7,486 bases of DNA, taken from an uncultured cyanobacterium (GTDB taxonomy: Bacteria; Cyanobacteriota; Vampirovibrionia; Gastranaerophilales; Gastranaerophilaceae). The notes under the pieces were generated by a model. It saw only the letters and a program-made list of their open reading frames with translations. It made no database searches and was not told where the DNA came from. The stretch is taken from assembly GCA_947073895.1 (NCBI GenBank), contig CAMTNN010000068.1, positions 1 to 7,486 on the forward strand. The letters run 5' to 3'. The position numbers were made by a program, and so were the translations under genes. Below, one piece after another: positions 1 through 5,417 of the stretch (positions are counted from its first letter, which is position 1; every line of letters starts with the position of its first letter).

Positions 1-469
1 TTAAGCCCTTATCTGTTTTATCTTTAATTTCGCTTAAAATAATTTCTGATTCTTTCAATTTATCTTGAGCAGACAAAACACAAATAAGTTTATATGTAGG
101 AGTGTAATTACCCGGCTTTGCTTTTTTTACAGCAAATTCATAAGCAATTTGAGCATTTTTGTAGTCACCAGCTGTTTCATAAAGCTCTCCTATATGCATA
201 CATACAGTAGATTTTCTTGAAGGCAAATCCTTCATCAAATTAGTACTTTGTATTAATTGCTGCGCAAGCTGCCTATCCATATTCTGTTTGGTTTCTGAAC
301 TGGTTGATATATCCTTGAGCATTTCGTTTCTGGCATGCAATGCCATACCGGAAGTAAGAATAATTGCAAAAAGAATCGAAAAGCTCACCGTTCTCAAATA
401 ATCTGCAATAATTTGAGATTTCGTTTTCTGAAAACTGTATTTAGTTATTTTCTTTTCTTCTTTAATCAT
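1..469 (-). CDS. TPR-containing membrane-anchored protein, 3' end cut by window edge
   Basis: The frame is open from an ATG at 469 to the left edge, giving 156 residues with no stop, so the C-terminus is missing. Residues 1-26 are polar and lysine-rich, and residues about 27-46 form one hydrophobic membrane segment (an uncleaved anchor or signal anchor). Residues about 89-148 read as tetratricopeptide-like helix pairs, including a GELYETAGDYKNAQIAYEFA stretch with the typical G-Y-A spacing. TPR domains mediate protein-protein contacts; no enzymatic motif is visible. The start codon lies inside the end of the upstream MgtC-family gene as ATGATTAA, an 8-nt overlap, which implies translational coupling and one transcript. 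The ATG is preceded by only a weak Shine-Dalgarno, consistent with coupling. The TPR call is from pattern recognition and the exact function is unknown. Confidence 0.8.
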   Translation of the reverse strand, partial: MIKEEKKITKYSFQKTKSQIIADYLRTVSFSILFAIILTSGMALHARNEMLKDISTSSETKQNMDRQLAQQLIQSTNLMKDLPSRKSTVCMHIGELYETAGDYKNAQIAYEFAVKKAKPGNYTPTYKLICVLSAQDKLKESEIILSEIKDKTDKGL

Positions 470-1175
470 TCAATTCCTGTAAGTTGACTGAATCCGGATT
501 GCAAATATCAGTTAGCTTATTATAGATATCATTCATAACTTTTTTCTGATTCAATTCAAAACGGCAGGTAACTTTAGCTTTTTCAGGATTCTCAATCAGT
601 CGTTTTGAAGCAAATTCATCAACTTTATCTACTGCACAAGAAAAATATTCTTGCAGAGTCTTAACATGAGTTTCATCGCAATATACAGTTATTTTAAAAC
701 GTTTTGCTCTTTTAATACTTGACGGTAAGAAACGTCTTTCAAAAACTCTTATCAAAGTAAGAACTGCAACAGAAATAACAGTTGCCATAATTGCAACATC
801 ATACATCCCAACACCACAGGTCATACCTATTGCAGCACTTATCCATAATGTAGCTGCAGTTGTAAGCCCAATAATCATCGGGCCGTTTCTAAGCACAGCG
901 CCCGCACCAATAAAGCCAATCCCTGATACTATTTGAGCAGCAACACGACCGGAATCTCTTATACCTGTTGCCTGCGAAATAATAACATTATCTCCATCAA
1001 CAAAAGTCGGAAAACCGTAAACAGAAATAATAGTAAAGATACATGCACCTAAACAAACTAATATATGTGTTCTCAACCCTGCATATTTGTTTGTAAGTTC
1101 ACGCTCCAAACCTAACAAAAAGCCTAAAATAAGCGCTGCAAGTATTCTTATAAAAAAATCTGTACTAAAATCCAT
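462..1175 (-). CDS. mgtC: MgtC/SapB family inner-membrane protein
   Basis: This 237-residue protein has a hydrophobic N-terminal domain carrying the MgtC/SapB hallmarks: GLERELTNKYAGLRTH (residues 22-37), RVAAQIVSGIGFIGAGAV (77-94) and GLTTAATLWISAAIG (103-117), with about four to five membrane segments up to residue 148. Residues about 159-236 are soluble and polar, matching the ACT-like C-terminal domain seen in longer family members. In pathogens MgtC supports growth in low magnesium and in macrophages, partly by affecting the F-type ATPase; most bacterial homologues have no proven substrate, so transport should not be assumed. The ATG at 1175 follows AAAGGGAGAGAG, and a near-consensus promoter lies just upstream. 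The gene is followed by an overlapping TPR membrane protein. Family membership is near certain; physiological role is inferred only. Confidence 0.93.
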   Translation of the reverse strand: MDFSTDFFIRILAALILGFLLGLERELTNKYAGLRTHILVCLGACIFTIISVYGFPTFVDGDNVIISQATGIRDSGRVAAQIVSGIGFIGAGAVLRNGPMIIGLTTAATLWISAAIGMTCGVGMYDVAIMATVISVAVLTLIRVFERRFLPSSIKRAKRFKITVYCDETHVKTLQEYFSCAVDKVDEFASKRLIENPEKAKVTCRFELNQKKVMNDIYNKLTDICNPDSVNLQELND

Positions 1176-1198
1176 TTACTCTCTCCCTTTACCAGATA

Positions 1199-1227
1199 AT
1201 CATACAATATTAGAATACTTTTGACAA
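1199..1227 (-). promoter_or_regulatory. sigma-70 type promoter for the MgtC-TPR gene pair
   Basis: On the minus strand TTGTCA (1227-1222; one mismatch to TTGACA) is separated by exactly 17 nt from TATGAT (1204-1199; one mismatch to TATAAT). Transcription would begin near 1192, giving a leader of only about 17 nt that contains the AAAGGGAGAGAG ribosome binding site. The -35 box lies 7 nt beyond the T-tract of the preceding gene's terminator, so the MgtC-TPR pair is probably a separate transcription unit. Confidence 0.65.
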
Positions 1228-1234
1228 TATGAGC

Positions 1235-1271
1235 AAAAAAAAAGAGGGCGAATGCTTCGCATTCGCCCTTT
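1235..1271 (-). terminator. intrinsic terminator of the 655-residue repeat protein gene
   Basis: A perfect 10-bp stem (1246-1255 with 1259-1268, loop TTC) extends by weak A-T/G-T pairs and, on the minus strand, is followed by a run of T complementary to nine A at 1235-1243. It sits just after the stop codon at 1284. In the plus direction only three T follow, so it is mainly a minus-strand terminator. Confidence 0.9.
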
Positions 1272-1283
1272 AAAAATTCAATC

Positions 1284-3251
1284 TTAGTTGAAAAGATCTT
1301 CCAAATCATCAAGAATACCTTCATGTTTATTGTCATCATCAGGATTTTTCTTGATTGATTCAATAAGAATATCCAATTTGATAAGGATTTCACTAATATC
1401 ACATTTGCATCCGTTTGGAATCTTATTAAGGATTTCATCCAATTTTTTGATAATTGATTCGTGTCCTTCACCAAGAGCGACTTTAATACCGCCTAATGTT
1501 ACGGAAACTGCATCCAGTTTAGCTTCAATGCTTGTTAAAACCTTATTATTCATTTCAGATGATTTTAACAAATCAGCCAACAGTTTTTCAATTGTAGATA
1601 AATCTACGTTTCCGCCGCCACCACCAATAGAGATATTAGCAATTGCATCCAAGATTTCTGATACATTAACGTTTGAATTTGCTTTAAGATCATCAATCTT
1701 GTCTAACAATTTAGCAACTAATTCATAAGTAGCTTTGGCAACAACAGTATTGTCATTAATTGCAGCAGTGTTTTTATTAATTGCATCAAGGATTTTTTCA
1801 AGACTTTGCTGTTGACCCGCATCAAGTTTATCAAATTTAGCCAGCACCATACTGAAGAAGTTAGCTTGATTTGCATCAATTTTATCAAGTTTTGCAAGAA
1901 CCTTATTCAGCTTATTCAAGATTTCTGCATTAATATTATTGCCTTTTACTAACATATCAATAACGGTTTTGAAATAAGACTGTGTTGCATTATCCATTTC
2001 CCCAAGTTTATTTAAGATATTAGTCAACACTTTTACGCCTTCAGCATTTATCTTATTACCTTCTGCAATTGCTTTTAATATTGCTGCAAAATTTTTCTGG
2101 TTAGCGGAATCCATATCGCCCATTTTTTTCAGAATTGCTTCAAGAAGAGCTTTATTTTGCTCTGTCATTACAGATACATCATCGACTTTAGCAATTAATT
2201 TCATAATTGCATCTTTCATGCTATTTTCAAAATTGCCAATACTATTAAGAATATCTGCCAATAATTGATGTGTTTTAGCATCCATATCTTTGTTTTGTTC
2301 GTTACCTTCAACAACCTTATCTAAGATTGCTTTAAGGATTTCGTTATTATCGGCATTACCGGTTTTAATAGCATTCAGGATATCAACTAGCATATTATAG
2401 TTGTTTTCACCCAAATTATCCAGCTTACCCAGAAGCTCAAGGAATTGTGCGGACATATTAGCATCTAAATTACCAATAGCGTCTAAAATTGCATTCATAA
2501 TCTTAGTTTGTTTGTCTGAAATTTCTTTACCATCAGCAATGGCCTGATTCATAGTATCAAGAATAGTTTGCAACAGTTTTTTGATATCTTCATCATTCAA
2601 ATTTGCAGTTGTAAGAGCAGTCAGGATTTTGTTTAATAAATTTTGATTTTCCTGATTAACTTTGTTTCCGTTATTAATGGCTGTTAAAATTGAATTTAAA
2701 AGATTAACAATTTCCTGATGATTTTTCACGTTATCATCATTTGCAACTTGTTGAATATTTACAGCTAATTCAACATTAACTTCAATTTTCGAATTATCTT
2801 CAATTTTTATCGACGGATCATACGGCTCATCATAATCACTACAAGATGTTAATAGAGATGTACCTGTAAGTACCGCACCTAAAAGCGCACCTGTTTTAGC
2901 ACCGGCAATAGCACCCGGTACTGCGCCGACACCGCCGGCAAAGAAGCCAACGGCACCACCAATAAGACCGCCTACAACAGAACATCCTGCTGTAACAGCA
3001 GCACCAATTCCTAAAGCCTGATACCAAGGACGTTCTTCTTCTTCTTTTTTAGCACCTTTAGCAGCTTTACCGCCTGGCTTAAATGCATCAAAAGCACCGT
3101 CTTCAACTTTACCAGCCAAACCTGCTTCCAAAGCTTCTTTTTCAGCAGGAGTCAGGGCGTCATATTCAGCTTTTGAAACCTTGCCATCAGAGACAACATT
3201 TTCCAGCTTTGCCTTAATCTCCGGATTTACACCGTCAAAATTAATACCCAT
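1284..3251 (-). CDS. Unrecognised 655-residue protein: glycine-zipper segment, internal lipobox and long helical repeats
   Basis: I do not recognise this protein. Residues 1-57 are soluble and helical (a SDGKVSKAEY stretch faintly recalls half an EF-hand); 58-74 form a basic/acidic linker; 79-136 are hydrophobic and rich in GxxxG spacings, like a glycine zipper or one to two membrane hairpins. Directly after comes LTSC (134-137) followed by acidic SDYDEPYD, resembling a lipoprotein lipobox but far from the N-terminus. Residues about 183-490 hold degenerate helical repeats of the form LLxxILxAI plus a GNxxNxE or (G/D)xxDxNxx turn, spaced 18-25 residues apart. Residues 543-547 are five glycines; C615 and C617 form CxC near an acidic tail. 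AAAGGAG lies 10 nt before the ATG. It is transcribed alone, divergently from the rpmG operon. A surface or secreted fibre/adhesin-like role is possible but inferred only. Confidence 0.85.
   Translation of the reverse strand: MGINFDGVNPEIKAKLENVVSDGKVSKAEYDALTPAEKEALEAGLAGKVEDGAFDAFKPGGKAAKGAKKEEEERPWYQALGIGAAVTAGCSVVGGLIGGAVGFFAGGVGAVPGAIAGAKTGALLGAVLTGTSLLTSCSDYDEPYDPSIKIEDNSKIEVNVELAVNIQQVANDDNVKNHQEIVNLLNSILTAINNGNKVNQENQNLLNKILTALTTANLNDEDIKKLLQTILDTMNQAIADGKEISDKQTKIMNAILDAIGNLDANMSAQFLELLGKLDNLGENNYNMLVDILNAIKTGNADNNEILKAILDKVVEGNEQNKDMDAKTHQLLADILNSIGNFENSMKDAIMKLIAKVDDVSVMTEQNKALLEAILKKMGDMDSANQKNFAAILKAIAEGNKINAEGVKVLTNILNKLGEMDNATQSYFKTVIDMLVKGNNINAEILNKLNKVLAKLDKIDANQANFFSMVLAKFDKLDAGQQQSLEKILDAINKNTAAINDNTVVAKATYELVAKLLDKIDDLKANSNVNVSEILDAIANISIGGGGGNVDLSTIEKLLADLLKSSEMNNKVLTSIEAKLDAVSVTLGGIKVALGEGHESIIKKLDEILNKIPNGCKCDISEILIKLDILIESIKKNPDDDNKHEGILDDLEDLFN
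1782..2705 (-). repeat. Degenerate helical repeat region inside the 655-residue protein (residues about 183-490)
   Basis: Turn positions (the Gly/Asp following a hydrophobic helix) fall at residues 195, 216, 241, 260, 278, 298, 316, 339, 357, 378, 398, 417, 437, 456 and 474. From 260 to 474 the mean spacing is about 19.5 residues. Same-type turns are exactly 39 apart at 339/378/417/456 and at 398/437, so the basic unit looks like a two-helix 39-residue pair with alternating GNxxNxE and GxMDxxxQ type turns. Conservation is at protein level; I see no near-identical DNA repeats, arguing for old duplication. Confidence 0.7.
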
Positions 3252-3362
3252 AAGTTTAATACTCCTTTCTTTAAATCAATGTAACAAACCTACTTTGCAT
3301 GTTTAACGGCAGGTTTTGGGAAAACTTTAGAGTTTTCGCAATAATTGTTACAAAAATTTACA

Positions 3363-3388
3363 GTACAATGCAGATACCTGTATTGTAC
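3363..3388. repeat. 26-bp imperfect palindrome, possible operator
   Basis: GTACAAT (3363-3369) is the exact inverted copy of ATTGTAC (3382-3388). Inside, CAG (3371-3373) pairs with CTG (3378-3380) around a 4-nt centre, leaving only one mismatched position (3370/3381, G-T). It lies about 112 nt upstream of the start of the repeat-protein gene. It could be a dimeric regulator site or, if transcribed, a hairpin. Confidence 0.5.
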
Positions 3389-3414
3389 CTCATATTCTCG
3401 TCTTTTTTTCTATG

Positions 3415-3444
3415 TTGTATTAAAGTATTACTCAGATGTATAAT
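3415..3444 (+). promoter_or_regulatory. candidate upstream promoter of the rpmG operon
   Basis: A perfect TATAAT (3439-3444) follows a weak -35 TTGTAT (3415-3420) at 18 nt. Transcription would start near 3451, at the left edge of the TTGTAACA palindrome, so a protein bound there could block it. The weak -35 lowers confidence. Confidence 0.35.
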
Positions 3445-3451
3445 TGCCCAT

Positions 3452-3471
3452 TTGTAACAGATTTGTTACAA
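3452..3471. promoter_or_regulatory. perfect inverted repeat TTGTAACA-N4-TGTTACAA, candidate operator
   Basis: An 8-bp perfect inverted repeat surrounds a GATT centre. Further copies of the half-site occur at 3280-3286 (TGTAACA) and 3346-3353 (TGTTACAA), all inside the same intergenic gap. The palindrome sits between two candidate plus-strand promoters. The symmetry is typical of a dimeric transcription factor site; I cannot name the factor. Confidence 0.5.
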
Positions 3472-3495
3472 TCTAGTCTGTTCGGATTTTACCGT

Positions 3496-3524
3496 TTGCA
3501 ATTTGAATATGTTTATTTTAGAAT
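3496..3524 (+). promoter_or_regulatory. candidate proximal promoter of the rpmG operon
   Basis: TTGCAA (3496-3501) and TAGAAT (3519-3524) are separated by 17 nt. Transcription would start near 3531, giving a leader of about 84 nt before rpmG that contains a 9-bp hairpin. The same -10 variant, TAGAAT, appears before the parvulin gene. Confidence 0.5.
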
Positions 3525-3546
3525 TTAGGCATACGCCGAGAATTAA

Positions 3547-3568
3547 AGAATGTGACAGTTCACATTCT
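3547..3568 (+). other. stem-loop in the rpmG leader (or palindromic operator)
   Basis: AGAATGTGA (3547-3555) pairs perfectly with TCACATTCT (3560-3568) around CAGT. A short mixed T stretch (CTCTTTTAAA) follows, so it could act as a weak attenuator. As DNA it contains TGTGA-N4-TCACA, which resembles a CRP/FNR-type site but with a 4-nt rather than 6-nt spacer. Confidence 0.45.
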
Positions 3569-3614
3569 CTTTTAAAAAGGTTTTAAAATACTATAAATAT
3601 AAAGGAATCAAATC

Positions 3615-3782
3615 ATGGGTATCAAAGGTAAAAACGACAGAATGGTAGTTCTTGCTTGTGAAGATTGCAAAGAAAGAAACTACACAACAGTAAAAAACAA
3701 AAAGAACACTAAGGACAGAATGGAACTTTCTAAATATTGTCCGACTTGTAAAAAACACACAACTCACAAGGAAACAAAATAA
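3615..3782 (+). CDS. rpmG: 50S ribosomal protein L33
   Basis: This 55-residue basic protein reads as L33: VVLACEDC (11-18), then [12 protein letters not shown] (21-32), [12 protein letters not shown] (34-45) and the ending [10 protein letters not shown]15, C18, C42 and C45 form the CxxC...CxxC zinc ribbon, so this is the zinc-binding (C+) form. L33 sits near the E site of the large ribosomal subunit. AAAGGA at 3601-3606 precedes the ATG by 8 nt. It is the first gene of a unit continuing with tRNA-Trp, secE, nusG, rplK and rplA, a widespread bacterial order. Bacteria often carry a second zinc-free L33 copy elsewhere, induced under zinc limitation; none is seen here. Confidence 0.95.
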   Translation: MGIKGKNDRMVVLACEDCKERNYTTVKNKKNTKDRMELSKYCPTCKKHTTHKETK

Positions 3783-3832
3783 GCCGAATGTTCGGTAGGG
3801 CGACGACAGTTTTTCTGACTAGCCCGAATTAT

Positions 3833-3905
3833 GCGTCCTTAGTTCAGTTGGTAGAACGTCGGTCTCCAAAACCGGATGTCGAGGGTTCGAGTCCTTCAGG
3901 GCGCG
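3833..3905 (+). tRNA. trnW: tRNA-Trp (anticodon CCA)
   Basis: A complete 73-nt cloverleaf is visible. Acceptor GCGTCCT (3833-3839) pairs with AGGGCGC (3898-3904) with one G-T; D stem GTTC/GAAC; anticodon stem TCGGT/ACCGG with loop CTCCAAA, giving anticodon CCA at 3866-3868; T arm GAGGG-TTCGAGT-CCTTC. The discriminator base is G3905, and the 3' CCA is not encoded (ATT follows), so it must be added after transcription. Placement between rpmG and secE is common and means the tRNA must be cut from the operon mRNA. Confidence 0.97.
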
Positions 3906-3934
3906 ATTTATAACTAAAAGGTAATTAGAACAAA

Positions 3935-4147
3935 ATGAACGACAATTTTTCAAACACAAAAAATGCTATAACAAATTATTTTAAAGGCGTTAGAACTGAG
4001 TGGGGCAAGATTACTTGGCCAGAAAAACATCAGGTTGTTGTAGAAACATTTTTTGTTGTTGCCATTGTATTTGTATTCACTGTTTTTATTTATTTTGTTG
4101 ATATAATATTCAATGCGTTATTGTCAGGTTTTAATCACCACATGTAA
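3935..4147 (+). CDS. secE: Preprotein translocase subunit SecE
   Basis: This 70-residue protein has the short single-span form of SecE found in most bacteria other than enterics. An amphipathic N-terminal helix carries the family signature VRTEWGKITWP (19-29), followed by one membrane span at about residues 37-62. SecE clamps SecY in the plasma membrane and stabilises the SecYEG protein export channel. AAAAGG at 3917-3922 lies 12 nt before the ATG, rather far but without a better start. It is followed by nusG after 33 nt, the near-universal secE-nusG pairing. Confidence 0.96.
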   Translation: MNDNFSNTKNAITNYFKGVRTEWGKITWPEKHQVVVETFFVVAIVFVFTVFIYFVDIIFNALLSGFNHHM

Positions 4148-4180
4148 AAATCATAATTTAACCAAAAAAGGGTAAGAATA

Positions 4181-4789
4181 ATGAGTGAAAAAGAAGAAAA
4201 TATTGTAAACGAAGAGTTTATTGAAGAATCGACTGAAGAATCAGTAAAATCTTCTGATAAAAAGAACCAAAAACGCTGGTATATTGTTCATACTTATTCA
4301 GGATACGAAAATAAGGTTAAGAGCAATCTTGAGAAACGTATTGAATACATGAACATGGCTGACAAAATTTTCAGAGTAGAAGTACCTCAGAAAACTGTTA
4401 CCCAGATTAAAGGCGGAAGAAAACAGGAAAAAGAAGAAAAAATCTTCCCTGGATACGTTCTTGTTGAAATGATTATGGACGAAGACAGCTGGTATGTAGT
4501 AAGACACACTGCCGGTGTTACAAAATTCGTTGGTTCAGCTAAGAAACCTATTCCGGCTAAAGAAAGTGAAATTAAAAAGATTATTCACCGTTCAACAGCT
4601 CAAGTTCAAAAAGTTGAAATGGATGTTAAAGTCGGCGAAAAAGTTAGAATCACCTCCGGACCATTTGCAGAGTTTGTTGGGGACATCACCGAAGTTTACC
4701 CTGATAAGGCAAAACTTAGAGCAATGGTATCTATCTTTGGTCGTGAAACACCTGTTGAATTAGAATATAAACAAATTCAAAAATTATAG
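4181..4789 (+). CDS. nusG: Transcription termination/antitermination factor NusG
   Basis: This 202-residue protein contains the NGN domain at about residues 31-137, with RWYIVHTYSGYE near its start and the EEKIFPGYVLVEM core at 85-97, and a C-terminal KOW domain at about 151-202 (VGEKVRITSGPFAEFVGDI...). NusG binds the RNA polymerase clamp to suppress or promote pausing and links polymerase to ribosome (via S10) or Rho. Residues 1-30 form an acidic, Ser/Glu-rich extension absent from the shortest NusG proteins; its role is unknown and it looks disordered. AAAGGG lies 7 nt before the ATG at 4181. A 7-bp hairpin (4788-4805) overlaps the stop codon and begins the rplK leader. Confidence 0.97.
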   Translation: MSEKEENIVNEEFIEESTEESVKSSDKKNQKRWYIVHTYSGYENKVKSNLEKRIEYMNMADKIFRVEVPQKTVTQIKGGRKQEKEEKIFPGYVLVEMIMDEDSWYVVRHTAGVTKFVGSAKKPIPAKESEIKKIIHRSTAQVQKVEMDVKVGEKVRITSGPFAEFVGDITEVYPDKAKLRAMVSIFGRETPVELEYKQIQKL

Positions 4790-4857
4790 GGGTAAATATA
4801 CTCCTAAGTAAAAATAGATAAACTAAGAAATACGGTGGAGTTTTAATATAGACTCCG
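4788..4857 (+). other. structured 5' part of the nusG-rplK leader
   Basis: Two stem-loops are visible in the intercistronic RNA: AGGGGTA (4788-4794) with TACTCCT (4799-4805, one G-T pair) overlapping the nusG stop, and GGAGTT (4837-4842) with GACTCC (4851-4856). Neither is followed by a T-tract, so they are not obvious terminators. They may be part of a regulatory leader or RNA processing sites. Confidence 0.4.
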
Positions 4858-4873
4858 AAGTGAAGTAAAAAAA

Positions 4874-4912
4874 CGTGGAAGGGGTGAAGCCCCGTTTGGA
4901 CCACGAAAGGAG
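4874..4912 (+). promoter_or_regulatory. candidate r-protein autoregulatory RNA element before rplK
   Basis: The fold is outer stem CGTGG/CCACG (4874-4878 with 4901-4905), a 2-nt AA on the 5' side, inner hairpin GGGG/CCCC (4881-4884 with 4890-4893), and a 7-nt GTTTGGA on the 3' side, ending next to AAAGGAG, the rplK ribosome binding site. The same fold with base-pair substitutions precedes rplA. The L11-L1 operon is classically repressed by L1 binding to its mRNA leader, so an L1 site is the simplest inference; the binding protein is not shown by the sequence. Confidence 0.6.
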
Positions 4913-4918
4913 AACAAA

Positions 4919-5350
4919 ATGGCAAAAAAAGTAGTAGGAAAAATCAAGCTTCAAATCGAAGCTGGTAAAGCAAATCCGTCACCACCGGTTGGTCCTGCTT
5001 TGGGTCAACATGGTGTTAACATCATGGATTTCTGTAAGCAATTCAATGCTAAAACTGAATCACAAGCTGGATATATTATTCCGGTAGTTATTGATGTTTA
5101 CGAAGACAGAAGTTTCACATTCGTAACTAAATCACCTCCAGCTCCAGTTCTTATTAAAAAGGCATTAAACATTCCTAAAGGATCTGCAGTGCCTAATAAA
5201 ACTAAGGTAGCTGAAATTACTAGAGCTCAATTAGAAGAAATCGCTAAAATCAAAATGAACGATTTGAACGCAACTTCTATGGATGCTGCTGTAAAAATGA
5301 TTGCAGGTTCTTGCAGAGCAATGGGCGTTACTGTTAAAGAAGAAGCATAA
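4919..5350 (+). CDS. rplK: 50S ribosomal protein L11
   Basis: This 143-residue protein has the usual bacterial L11 length. The N-terminal domain carries the proline-rich [20 protein letters not shown] region (20-39), which in known L11 moves against 23S rRNA at the thiostrepton/GTPase-associated site. The C-terminal rRNA-binding domain starts at about residue 72 and includes the signature [19 protein letters not shown] (112-130). L11 forms the base of the ribosomal stalk and helps factor-dependent GTP hydrolysis and stringent-response sensing. AAAGGAG lies 6 nt before the ATG, right after the leader stem, so folding or protein binding there could control initiation. rplA follows after 67 nt. 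Confidence 0.98.
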   Translation: MAKKVVGKIKLQIEAGKANPSPPVGPALGQHGVNIMDFCKQFNAKTESQAGYIIPVVIDVYEDRSFTFVTKSPPAPVLIKKALNIPKGSAVPNKTKVAEITRAQLEEIAKIKMNDLNATSMDAAVKMIAGSCRAMGVTVKEEA

Positions 5351-5370
5351 GGCTCAGTATTAGTAAACAA

Positions 5371-5408
5371 ATGGAAGGATTCTAAATCCGTTATCACCAT
5401 GAAAGGAA
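5371..5408 (+). promoter_or_regulatory. second copy of the leader RNA element, before rplA
   Basis: ATGG (5371-5374) pairs with CCAT (5397-5400); AA follows on the 5' side; GGATT-CTA-AATCC (5377-5389) forms the inner hairpin; GTTATCA is the 3' side loop; then GAAAGGA, the rplA ribosome binding site. It aligns without gaps to 4875-4912, with 25 of 38 positions identical and several stem differences compensated. Duplication of a regulatory site in front of each cistron is inferred. Confidence 0.55.
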
Positions 5409-5417
5409 AGAAATAAA

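Larger units (their letters stand above)
3252..3614. other. Divergent intergenic region with four palindromes
   Basis: This 363-nt gap holds no credible gene. It contains the ribosome binding site of the minus-strand gene (AAAGGAG complement at 3262-3268), an inverted repeat GAAAACT-N4-AGTTTTC (3320-3337), a palindrome GTACAAT...ATTGTAC (3363-3388), the TTGTAACA-N4-TGTTACAA palindrome (3452-3471), a leader hairpin (3547-3568), and two candidate plus-strand promoters. I found no convincing consensus promoter for the minus-strand gene; TTGTAA-18-TAAAGT, reading on the minus strand at about 3352-3323, is a weak candidate. Confidence 0.6.

Noticed and set aside
1148..1474. Open minus-strand frame of 108 codons spanning the end of the repeat gene, its terminator and the start of the MgtC gene
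   Set aside because: It crosses a strong terminator and promoter and is out of frame with two convincing genes.
1288..1728. Open plus-strand frame of 146 codons opposite the repeat protein
   Set aside because: Antisense shadow of a long coding gene; no ribosome binding site and low-complexity composition reflecting the repeats.
1782..2705. CRISPR-like or tandem DNA repeat array
   Set aside because: Periodicity is in the protein only; nucleotide units are not near-identical and vary in length.
3158..3195. EF-hand-like SDGKVSKAEY in the N-terminus of the repeat protein
   Set aside because: Only the Asp-Gly and terminal Glu positions match; the first ligand positions are Asn/Val, so calcium binding is not supported.
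3783..3832. Possible stem GGGC/GCCC (3798-3801 with 3822-3825) between rpmG and the tRNA
   Set aside because: Short, with a loose interior and no T-tract; not enough to call a terminator, though it might affect tRNA processing.
4298..4507. Minus-strand open frame inside nusG
   Set aside because: Antisense shadow of a clearly conserved gene, with no independent support.
4515..4763. Plus-strand open frame of 82 codons inside nusG
   Set aside because: Out-of-frame shadow of nusG with no start signal and no recognisable domain.
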